Shown here: piece by piece, positions 9,940 to 17,714 of the stretch
Position numbering within the stretch: position 1 is the first letter of the stretch
How the letters are laid out: the number at the start of each line of letters is the position of its first letter
Source of the DNA: Microcaldota archaeon
GTDB taxonomy: Archaea; Micrarchaeota; Micrarchaeia; Norongarragalinales; JACRGE01
Length of the DNA stretch: 34,357 bases
NCBI GenBank assembly: GCA_016212465.1
Contig: JACRGE010000038.1
Span: 1 to 34,357 of the forward strand
Direction of reading: 5' to 3'
Made by a program: the position numbers and the translations under genes
The notes under the pieces: model-generated
What the model saw: the letters and a program-made list of their open reading frames with translations, nothing else
Databases searched by the model: none
Told to the model about the DNA's origin: nothing

Positions 9940-10350
9940 CTACTTGCATCCGTTTTTCTTCCAAACCCAATAGGTCCTCATCTGGTGGCTCCTCCAATTC
10001 CCTCCCTTTTCCTTGAACCATCGTTTCTCGATTGCTTCCGCAATGGGGTGAGCTTGGCTGTCCACGTCAAGCCCGTATCTCCTCACAACATAGCCCTCAA
10101 TCGCTTCATGCAAGATTACTGCTTGCCTGTCCAAGCCGTTTAAATCGTCGTCAACATAAACTTTTCTCTTCTTCCTATTCCATTCGCCAACGTGCCTCTG
10201 GCGCTTTTGCACGAGCCCACGGTCTCTTAGGGGAGTGCCATCGTAAACCAGGGAAACAAAATCCTTCCCGAAAACAAGTGATTTAACCGGCTCTTCCATG
10301 AGCCTTCTTATCAGTTGAAAAACACCCTTGGTGCGCTTTCGGCGTTTCAT
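9940..10350 (-). CDS. Putative zincin-like protein with HEAIE motif
   Basis: AVILHEAIEGYVVRRYGLDVDSQAHPIAEAIEKRWF; HExxE helix followed by a second His. Confidence 0.5.
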   Translation of the reverse strand: MKRRKRTKGVFQLIRRLMEEPVKSLVFGKDFVSLVYDGTPLRDRGLVQKRQRHVGEWNRKKRKVYVDDDLNGLDRQAVILHEAIEGYVVRRYGLDVDSQAHPIAEAIEKRWFKEKGGNWRSHQMRTYWVWKKNGCK

Positions 10351-10413
10351 AAAATTAGTAGTTGAAACCGAATAAAAGGATTATTGAAAAGCAGTCAAGA
10401 ACACCCAACACGA

Positions 10414-11067
10414 CTATTGGAGTGGTTCTGGCTTTTGTTCTATACTGGGGAGTGGTACGACCGCCTGTTCCTTGGGAATCTCTTTTCCCTCCATGTCAAA
10501 TTCTTCCTTTAGCTCGGTTTTCCTTATCTCAACTTTTTTTATTGGAACTAGTTTCTTCAGTTTTCCAAGCATTTCAAGCGAAACTTTGCCGAACAGGACA
10601 TCCTGAATGAATTGCCCAAAATCTTCGCTGGCCGTTTTCTTCTTGAGCTCTTCAGCAAAAAGGTTTCTCAAAGCGGTCTTTTGAGCTCTGCTGCATATGA
10701 TGTTCGTCAAGATTATCGCCTTTATCTTGAATTCCAGTCCATCCTTTGACTTGGTTGAAAAAACGACGCTTAAAACATCCCGTCTTCTTCTCACAAGCGC
10801 GCGCATGTACTCTTGCGCCATTTCATGGCCTATGAATTTGGTGTAAGCAGTCTTCCCCTTTATTTCACAAACACGGAGCTTCAGCGTTGTATAGACGTGC
10901 GAGAAATCTCTGGTAATGTCCTTCAAAGGCACTTTGATTATCCTATTCAGGAGGTGCTCCTCGTCTGTTGCAATCACTTGAGCGACTTCTACTTCATTTA
11001 AAAACTTTGGTGCAGTCACAGAGTACCAGCTCTTTGTTTTCCAAGTGTCCACAATTTTTTTGACCAT
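10414..11067 (-). CDS. rps3ae: 30S ribosomal protein S3Ae (eS1)
   Basis: MVKKIVDTWKTKSWYSVTAPKFLNEVEVAQVIATDEEHLLNRIIKVPLKDITRDFSHVYTTLKLRVCEIKGKTAYTKFIGHEMAQEYMRALVRRRRD. Confidence 0.93.
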   Translation of the reverse strand: MVKKIVDTWKTKSWYSVTAPKFLNEVEVAQVIATDEEHLLNRIIKVPLKDITRDFSHVYTTLKLRVCEIKGKTAYTKFIGHEMAQEYMRALVRRRRDVLSVVFSTKSKDGLEFKIKAIILTNIICSRAQKTALRNLFAEELKKKTASEDFGQFIQDVLFGKVSLEMLGKLKKLVPIKKVEIRKTELKEEFDMEGKEIPKEQAVVPLPSIEQKPEPLQ

Positions 11068-11083
11068 TCAGAACGCCTTTTTC

Positions 11084-11539
11084 TTACTTCACGAGCAATG
11101 CCGCCTTTTCTGGCTCGTAATACCAATCCCTCGGAAGCTTCTTGACTTCGTGGTAATACCTGACGAGCCGCCTAATCTTTGATTCAGTATTAGAAAGCTC
11201 CCTTTTGTTGCTAAGGTCTCTCGGATTTTCCTTGAGATGCTTTCTTAGATTCACGGCAGATTTTATGAGCGATATCAAATCAGGCGGGAACTTTCCCAGC
11301 TGGCTTGCATCCTTCAAGATCTGGGAAACGGTTTTGCCGGCAATGACTTTGGTAGAAGGGATGCCGTATTCATCTCTTAATATCTGGCCTATCTGGGCGG
11401 GATTTTTGCCTTCATTTGCAAATTTCAAAACCAAACCAGATATATCATCTTTTGAGTACTGCACCCAAGAAGGGGGAATTCTGGCTATAGGCCTTCGCGA
11501 GCCGCTTTTGCCTTTCTTTCTTGTATGCATTCTTGCCAT
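11084..11539 (-). CDS. rps15: 30S ribosomal protein S15
   Basis: MARMHTRKKGKSGSRRPIARIPPSWVQYS...LREYGIPSTKV-like region; L..N.RDLSNKRELSNTESKIRRLVRYYHEVKKLPRDWYYEPEKAALLV; SD GGTGG upstream. Confidence 0.94.
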   Translation of the reverse strand: MARMHTRKKGKSGSRRPIARIPPSWVQYSKDDISGLVLKFANEGKNPAQIGQILRDEYGIPSTKVIAGKTVSQILKDASQLGKFPPDLISLIKSAVNLRKHLKENPRDLSNKRELSNTESKIRRLVRYYHEVKKLPRDWYYEPEKAALLVK

Positions 11540-11548
11540 AAGAGCCAC

Positions 11549-11650
11549 CTATTTTTTCCCAAGGCTTTTGCTGTTTTCCCCAGGATTTTTCCCGCAGGAA
11601 AAAGGCTGTTTGCCGCAGCAAAAGGCTTTTATCGTATGCATTCTCGCCAT
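11549..11650 (-). CDS. Possible 33-aa leader ORF duplicating the start of rps15
   Basis: MARMHTIKAFCCGKQPFSCGKNPGENSKSLGKK; preceded by GGTG and ends 9 nt before rps15 ATG; first six residues identical to S15. Confidence 0.4.
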   Translation of the reverse strand: MARMHTIKAFCCGKQPFSCGKNPGENSKSLGKK

Positions 11651-11718
11651 AAAAAAACACCGTTAATTTTCTATGCATGCCTAAGTCTGATTAAAGAGAG
11701 CAGAATTTCGCTATCAAC

Positions 11719-14139
11719 TCATGTTTGTTTCTCGCTCATGCGTAGATCGACTGCAATCTCACCGTCCTTGACTCTCGTTCTTATTGTCTTAACCGAACCC
11801 ACTTCAAGTATTTCCTCACTAACGGTCTCCAGTTTCTTCAGCGTTTCTTCTGGAGCCAGTATCTCAATGTAGTCTGCTGCTTCGTTCAGAGAGAAGCCGC
11901 GGCTTGCCTTGAACTTCCTTATGTGAGACAATATCAAATTCAAATTAGCAACTATATTCTCGGACTCATTATTTATATAACCTTCCTCGGCGATTGGCCA
12001 AGCCGAGAGGTGAATACTTCTCGCATCTTTGAAAATACTTTGATAGATTTCCTCAGTGAGGAAAGGCATTATGGGTGCAAGGAGCTTCAGGGTTTCTTTC
12101 AGCACGGTGTAAAGAGTGAATTGAGCAGCGGTTTTGCTTTCCTCCCCGACGTTCTTATATGTCCGATATTTCACTTCCTCAAGGTAGTAATCGCAGAACT
12201 CGTTCCAGAAAAATGAATGGAGTGTCGTGATAGTCGAGTAATAGTCATATCCATCCATGGCGTCTGTGCATTTGGATATCGCTTTGTTGAGCCTGCTGAT
12301 AATCCATTTGTCGGTCTCCCTCAGCTTCAGCCGCTTCGCATCCAGTTTCTTTATATCAAACCCAGCAAGGGATTTTTCAACGAACTTCGAAGCGTTCCAC
12401 AACTTTATTCCAAACGCCTGACCGCGTTCAACATCCTTGTAAGAGAACGGCCTGTCTTTGGCAAAGGCGCCACTCAATGCAGCCCATTGGCGCAGCGCAT
12501 CAGCTGAGTACTTTTGGAGGAGGACGTCAGGGTCCTCGAAGTTGCCCGCGCTCTTGCTCATCTTCTTTCCGTCCGTCCCAAGCACGTTGCCGTTTATCAA
12601 TAGCTCCCTGAAAGGCGGCTCACCTGTGAAGTAGAGGCACCTGAAAATCGTGTAGAACGCCCATGTGCGGATGATTTCAACACCTTGTGGCCTCAGGGAA
12701 GTAGGGTAGACCCGCTCAGTAAAGTCCTTTCTTGAACCAAGGAAAAAATCGCTTATAACGAGGGGAGTAATGCTTGAGTCAACCCAGACATCGCACGTGC
12801 TCCGTTCACTAATCAAATCCCCGCCACACTCGCACTTGTCTTGAGGCGGGCGATCCTTGTACGGGTCCACCGGAAGGCTTCTCTCGTCTGGTACGAATAT
12901 CAATCCACACTTGTTGCAATACCAGAAGGGAATCGGAGTCCCGTATGTTCGCTGTCTGGATATACACCAATCCCATTCCAGTCCCTCGGTCCAGTTTATC
13001 AAGTGTTGTATAGAAAAGTCGGGAATCCACTTCATCTTTTTTGCTGCATCAAGGATCTTCTGCTTCCAGTCCCTCACCTTTATGAACCACTGGAGGGAAA
13101 GCATGAATTCAACGGGGGTATCACAGCGGTCGTGAAGCTTTACCACCTGATGAAGGGGGGTTTGGTTCGTAAGCTTTCCCGCATTCCTTAACTCGTCGAT
13201 AATGCGTTTCCTCGCTTCATCAAGCCTAAGGTTATTGAAGGGACCTGCGTTGATCAACCTGCCTGCTTCCGAAAACGCCTTTATCACGGGGAGTTCGTGT
13301 CGGTAAACCCACATGACGTCGCTTTTGTCTCCGAACGTGCATGCCATTACGATTCCGGTTCCGAATTCCGTGTCCACCTCTGGCTCGGAAAGAATCTTTA
13401 CATCCCTGTTGAAGAGAGGGATAATAGCAGTTTTGCCTATAAGGTGTTTGTAACGATCGTCATTTGGGTGCACGAAAACCGCAACACAGGCGTGCAAGAG
13501 TTCTGGCCGGGTAGTGGCAATCGGAATGTCTTCATCAGTCTCCTTGCACTTGAATGTAATGAAATTGAGTATAGTGTCTCTCTCGATCTCGTCAACCTCT
13601 GCTTTGGCGATCGCGCTCTTGCATTGTACACAGAAAAGCACGGGATGTTCTGCATGGTATATCATACCGCCCTCAAGCATCTTCAAGAGAGAAAACTGCA
13701 CAAACTTATGGTATTCTGGATCCATCGTCTTGTACTCGTACCTCCAATCAGGGGAGAAACCCATTCTCTTCATCTGCTCCTTCATCTTTGAAATGTTTTC
13801 CTTGGTGAACTCAATGCATTTCTTGAGAAATGCTTCCCTGCCTAGCCCAAGCCCGTACTTCTGTTCCACCTTCACTTCAGTTGGAAACCCTTGGCAGTCC
13901 CAACCCTGTGGAAAGAACACATTATAGCCTCTCATCCTCTTGTATCTGGCAGCTATGTCAAAATAGGAGTAGGAAAGCATGTGGCCCATGTGTAGAGCAC
14001 CGGAAGTGAAGGGAGGGGGGGAGTCTATGCTGTAAACAGGCCTGCTGAGATCATTTTCATCGAATTTATATACTTTGTTGGCCTCCCATCTCTTGACTCC
14101 CTTTGCTTCAATCTCTTTGAAATTTAGTTTCTCAAGCAT
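11719..14139 (-). CDS. valS: Valyl-tRNA synthetase
   Basis: PPPFTSGALHMGHMLSYSYFDIAARYKRMRGYNVFFPQGWDCQGFPTEVKVE; KMSKSAGNFEDPD; class I HIGH and KMSKS signatures with archaeal ValRS features. Confidence 0.94.
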   Translation of the reverse strand: MLEKLNFKEIEAKGVKRWEANKVYKFDENDLSRPVYSIDSPPPFTSGALHMGHMLSYSYFDIAARYKRMRGYNVFFPQGWDCQGFPTEVKVEQKYGLGLGREAFLKKCIEFTKENISKMKEQMKRMGFSPDWRYEYKTMDPEYHKFVQFSLLKMLEGGMIYHAEHPVLFCVQCKSAIAKAEVDEIERDTILNFITFKCKETDEDIPIATTRPELLHACVAVFVHPNDDRYKHLIGKTAIIPLFNRDVKILSEPEVDTEFGTGIVMACTFGDKSDVMWVYRHELPVIKAFSEAGRLINAGPFNNLRLDEARKRIIDELRNAGKLTNQTPLHQVVKLHDRCDTPVEFMLSLQWFIKVRDWKQKILDAAKKMKWIPDFSIQHLINWTEGLEWDWCISRQRTYGTPIPFWYCNKCGLIFVPDERSLPVDPYKDRPPQDKCECGGDLISERSTCDVWVDSSITPLVISDFFLGSRKDFTERVYPTSLRPQGVEIIRTWAFYTIFRCLYFTGEPPFRELLINGNVLGTDGKKMSKSAGNFEDPDVLLQKYSADALRQWAALSGAFAKDRPFSYKDVERGQAFGIKLWNASKFVEKSLAGFDIKKLDAKRLKLRETDKWIISRLNKAISKCTDAMDGYDYYSTITTLHSFFWNEFCDYYLEEVKYRTYKNVGEESKTAAQFTLYTVLKETLKLLAPIMPFLTEEIYQSIFKDARSIHLSAWPIAEEGYINNESENIVANLNLILSHIRKFKASRGFSLNEAADYIEILAPEETLKKLETVSEEILEVGSVKTIRTRVKDGEIAVDLRMSEKQT

Positions 14140-14184
14140 TTTTTCACCAATGAATCTAGAAGTATGATGTGATTAAGATCACGA

Positions 14185-14979
14185 TCAGATAAACTCTGCG
14201 AGCTTTTTTTCACTTAACTCAATCTCTTCGCCTTCAATCGGAATAACAGTCCGGACACCAGTCAAGTCCTCGAGTTTTTTTCTCTGCTCCTCCTTGCCAG
14301 CTTGCAGGAATTTCAAGCCCATATGCAAAATGAAGAGAGTACGCGGTTTTTTCTTCACTGAATTTATAATTTCTGCAGCTTCGTCAATGCACAAGTGAAA
14401 AGGAAACTTGTCATCATCAGGCCTCAAGCAATTTACAATCAAGTGCATGCATCCATCAAACTGTTTGGCGAGACCATCAAAAACCTCTGTATCGCTTGTA
14501 TAGCCGAGAACTGGTTTTGAATCCATTTTAAGCACGAAACCAATCGCGGTGGGGTCCTCGTGAACTGTTTTTTTGGCCTCAATCACTGCGTTTTTCCATT
14601 CAAAGCATTCCCCTGGCTTTAAGGAGGAACATGTTTCAACAAGACTCTTGAAGTAATCGAACATTATCTTCTCGAACTTGCCTTTCCCGTTTATGACTGT
14701 CTCGCTTCCTATCATGAAACCTTTTTTCTTATAGCCGAGAGTCATGGCTTCCAGCATTATCTGCAGGTCGTTGTAATGATCTAGATGTGCATGGGAAACA
14801 AAAATGCCGTCTGTTTTCCTAAAATCGTGCTTGGCTTGAATGCTTTTTAGAAACGCACCTGGACCAGGGTCTACATGCATGCTCCAGCCATCCAAACCAA
14901 TTCCGAATCCTCCAGTTCCCAAGAGTTGTCTATCGACCACAACCCTGCCGCCGCCGGTGCCAAAAAAAATGAGTTTCAT
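14185..14979 (-). CDS. MBL-fold metallohydrolase
   Basis: IFFGTGGGRVV...VDPGPGAFLKSI...GIFVSHAHLDHYND; HxHxDH motif. Confidence 0.88.
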   Translation of the reverse strand: MKLIFFGTGGGRVVVDRQLLGTGGFGIGLDGWSMHVDPGPGAFLKSIQAKHDFRKTDGIFVSHAHLDHYNDLQIMLEAMTLGYKKKGFMIGSETVINGKGKFEKIMFDYFKSLVETCSSLKPGECFEWKNAVIEAKKTVHEDPTAIGFVLKMDSKPVLGYTSDTEVFDGLAKQFDGCMHLIVNCLRPDDDKFPFHLCIDEAAEIINSVKKKPRTLFILHMGLKFLQAGKEEQRKKLEDLTGVRTVIPIEGEEIELSEKKLAEFI

Positions 14980-15132
14980 TCAATTCCCGTCACACAAAAA
15001 CATGCAGAGGCGCCTGCCCGACGCAACTAACCCTTTTGCTCCGGCAATGTGGAAAATCTGCGGATTTTACACACAGAAAATCCTTTGGATTTTCTCTGAA
15101 GCGTTAACGAAATAATCCCGTCAAGAAAAGCA

Positions 15133-15297
15133 TCAAGCCGCTTTCTTCGTCCATTTGAGCTTGGTCTGGTTTCGACCCAAAGCAGCATTCTTTTCGCATT
15201 TCTTTGAGCAGTAACGCATGACAGTTCCCTCTCTCTTGAATAAAATAAGACCTTCACCAGCGGGTACCTCCTTTCCGCAAAAGCTACATGCAGCCAT
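15133..15297 (-). CDS. rpl24e: 50S ribosomal protein L24e
   Basis: Below the ORF-track size cut-off; translates to MAACSFCGKEVPAGEGLILFKREGTVMRYCSKKCEKNAALGRNQTKLKWTKKAA with CxxC...CxxxC. Confidence 0.93.
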   Translation of the reverse strand: MAACSFCGKEVPAGEGLILFKREGTVMRYCSKKCEKNAALGRNQTKLKWTKKAA

Positions 15298-15335
15298 TCA
15301 GCTCACCTTTTCTTCAAATAGACTTCGTAGGGATT

Positions 15336-15623
15336 TCATCGTGCTTTAATCGGTTTGGCTTCCCGCTCTGTTTCAAGAAGCATTATGTATTCTCCAGTCT
15401 TCACTGGTCCTTTTACGTTCCTGCGGATAACCCTGCCCTTGTCTTTCCCCTCAAGCAGTTTCACCATCACTTGGTTCACTTCGCCGAAGACCCCTGTTTT
15501 ACCGAGGACGTCCACTATTTCTCCAAGAACGCCTTCAGCACTGTAAACCCTGCTCTTCTCAGATTTTTCTTCCTTTAACACTGGTTCGGGCTCCTTCTTC
15601 TTGATGATTTTCTTTCCTCCCAT
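15336..15623 (-). CDS. rps28e: 30S ribosomal protein S28e (with N-terminal extension)
   Basis: [67 protein letters not shown] before ATG 15623. Confidence 0.92.
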   Translation of the reverse strand: MGGKKIIKKKEPEPVLKEEKSEKSRVYSAEGVLGEIVDVLGKTGVFGEVNQVMVKLLEGKDKGRVIRRNVKGPVKTGEYIMLLETEREAKPIKAR

Positions 15624-15715
15624 GAAAACACCTATGAGGGACTTCGTCCCCTCAACCCCCTCCAAGAACTACGTTCCCTAAGAGGAACCTCTCGGTTCCT
15701 ATGAGAAACCTACGG

Positions 15716-15763
15716 AATTGTTCTTAAACCTTACATTTTTCTTAATATCGTTTAAGAACAATT
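15716..15763. repeat. 14-bp perfect inverted repeat (stem-loop)
   Basis: AATTGTTCTTAAAC (15716-15729) and GTTTAAGAACAATT (15750-15763), 20-nt loop. Confidence 0.8.
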
Positions 15764-15823
15764 TTCTTCAATCTTCCCTTAGTCTTGTCTTTTCCTTAAC
15801 CCATTTTTATTCTTGACGTTTCC

Positions 15824-15921
15824 AAACTGTGCGAAGCCAAACCGAGCTGACTGGGCTTCACACAGTTTCCAAACTGTATGAAACCCAACAATTTACGATA
15901 CAACAAGGTTTCAGACAGTTT
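15824..15921 (-). repeat. Two tandem related stem-loops in the L7Ae-S28e spacer
   Basis: 15824-15838/15854-15868 (AAACTGTGCGAAGCC/GGCTTCACACAGTTT) and 15871-15885/15907-15921 (AAACTGTATGAAACC/GGTTTCAGACAGTTT); 15-nt arms, near-perfect pairing. Confidence 0.8.
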
Positions 15922-16046
15922 CCTTGACCCTCCTTTGTTCCTGATGTTCCATCAACCACTTTTTCTTTTTCAAGACGTTCTTTTGAGAAACTGCGTTTCC
16001 TAGGAAAGGCCTTTGCTCCTTAACTCCACTTCTTTTTCCTTGAATC

Positions 16047-16493
16047 TTACTCCTTCTTTTTCCTCGGCTTCTTTGCCTTCGGCTTTTCTTCTTTTTCCTT
16101 AGCAGGAGCCTCTGGTTTTGCTTCAACTGGCGCAACACCACTGAGTTTGCCAAGCAATTCTGTTAAAGCCGATTCAGCTGAACCAGCTTTTGCAACTGCA
16201 ACAGCTGCAGTTCCAACGCTCAGGCCAGCTGCTTTTCCGAGTTCCTTTTTGGTGGAGATGTACATAAACGGAACATTTTTCTCCTGGCAGATGACTGGAA
16301 GGTGCATTACAATCTCTTCTGGGTCCACGTCCTCAGCAATCAGAACCAGCTTCGCTTCCTTCCGCTCAATGGATTTAGTCGTCTCGTTCGTGCCCTTTCT
16401 CGCCAAACCAGAATCCCTCGCGGCTTCCAGCACTGCAAGGGCCTTTTGCTGCAGATCCCCGGGAGTAGCGAACTTGACGTAACTCTTAGCCAT
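16047..16493 (-). CDS. rpl7ae: 50S ribosomal protein L7Ae with Lys/Pro-rich C-terminal tail
   Basis: KGTNETTKSIERKEAKLVLIAEDVDPEEIVMHLPVICQEKNVPFMYISTKKELGKAAGL; tail EAKPEAPAKEKEEKPKAKKPRKKKE. Confidence 0.95.
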   Translation of the reverse strand: MAKSYVKFATPGDLQQKALAVLEAARDSGLARKGTNETTKSIERKEAKLVLIAEDVDPEEIVMHLPVICQEKNVPFMYISTKKELGKAAGLSVGTAAVAVAKAGSAESALTELLGKLSGVAPVEAKPEAPAKEKEEKPKAKKPRKKKE

Positions 16494-16694
16494 AATCTCA
16501 CCTCGTCTCATCGGTCATTGATTAAAAACAAAACTAGCGAAATTATTATAGGAAGGAAGGTTTAAATATGTTCTTTAAAACTGAGAGTCCCAAAAGTGCG
16601 ATTGACGAAATCACATCAGCTCAACTAGGAGTCAAAAACAAGAAGTACGAGCCTTTCCTAAAACGTTTTTTAGCAGCAAACACTTAATAGCTGT

Positions 16695-17714
16695 ATGCTA
16701 GGTTTGCGGGTTGAGAAAAAAAACGCTGAAAAAGCCAGGAAACTGCTTTTAGAGCAGGGATGCCTTTCAGAGGAGTTCTCTACTTTTTCAGACTCCTCTT
16801 TCGTCTACTTTCCAGTATGCTCAAAAGAAATTGAATTGCCTTTCAAAGCAGAATTCATATCAACGAAATTCCCTAAAAAAACTAGGCAGAGGGGATTCCA
16901 TGAAATACTGGCTGAGTCAAAAAAATTCACCAAACGCGAATTGGCGCTTGTCCCAAGGGCGTTTGACCTGATTGGAGACATCGCGTTGATCGAGATTCCT
17001 CCTGCTTTGCGCAAAAAAGGAAGGGAGATTGCGGATGCACTCCTGAAGTCCAGCAAACGCATTAAAACAGTCCTTGCAAAGGCACCAGTTCGCGGCAGGT
17101 TTCGGGTTAGAAGAGCTGAGTTCTTGGGAGGCGAGGAGAAAACTGAAACTGTCTACAAAGAAGCGGGTTGTGTTTTTAAAATGGATTTGGCTAAAGTCTA
17201 TTTCTCTCCAAGACTTTCATTCGAGCGAGCTAGAATTGTTTCTTTAGTCAAGGACGGCGAGCGCATTCTGGTTCCATTTGCTGGCGTAGGCTCGTTCCCG
17301 CTAACAATTGCTCTACGAAAGCAGGTGAAGATAGTCGCCATAGAACTCAACCCTCATGCTGTGAGGTTCATGCATGAAAACCTTAGGCTGAATAGGGTGG
17401 GGGAAAAAGTGTTGGTGATTGAAGGAGATGCAAAAGAGCTGATGCCCAAATTCGATGGATGGGCTAACCGCATAATCATGCTGTTGCCTGAAAAAGGGCC
17501 GGAGTTTCTGGATGCCGCGGTGAAAGCGGCTGCCCCTGATGGAGTAATTCACTTCTACGCTTTTTCTGAAAAGACGCAATGCAACAGATTGTTGAAAAAA
17601 ATAGCCGCTGCCTGCAAGAAAAACAAGCGTTCTTTCAAGGTGCTCAATCAACGGATTGTAGCTGAATACTCACCAAAAATAGTGGAGTTTGTGATTGACT
17701 TCGGGGTTCTGTAA
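16695..17714 (+). CDS. trm5: Trm5-type tRNA (guanine37-N1)-methyltransferase
   Basis: FDLIGDIALIEIP, AGCVFKMDLAKVYFSPRLSFERARI, VPFAGVGSFPLTIA (SAM site), AIELNPHAVRFMHENLRLNRV, LPEKGPEFLD. Confidence 0.88.
   Translation: MLGLRVEKKNAEKARKLLLEQGCLSEEFSTFSDSSFVYFPVCSKEIELPFKAEFISTKFPKKTRQRGFHEILAESKKFTKRELALVPRAFDLIGDIALIEIPPALRKKGREIADALLKSSKRIKTVLAKAPVRGRFRVRRAEFLGGEEKTETVYKEAGCVFKMDLAKVYFSPRLSFERARIVSLVKDGERILVPFAGVGSFPLTIALRKQVKIVAIELNPHAVRFMHENLRLNRVGEKVLVIEGDAKELMPKFDGWANRIIMLLPEKGPEFLDAAVKAAAPDGVIHFYAFSEKTQCNRLLKKIAAACKKNKRSFKVLNQRIVAEYSPKIVEFVIDFGVL

Noticed and set aside
12217-13791. Several + strand ORFs within valS
   Set aside because: Antisense to a complete ValRS with HIGH and KMSKS motifs.
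15824-15921. CRISPR array
   Set aside because: Only two inverted, diverged units with no constant direct repeat and spacer periodicity, and no cas genes.
15911-16153. Lys/Arg-rich minus-strand ORF overlapping the L7Ae 3' end
   Set aside because: Out-of-frame reading of the Lys-rich L7Ae tail and the hairpin-rich spacer; composition artefact.
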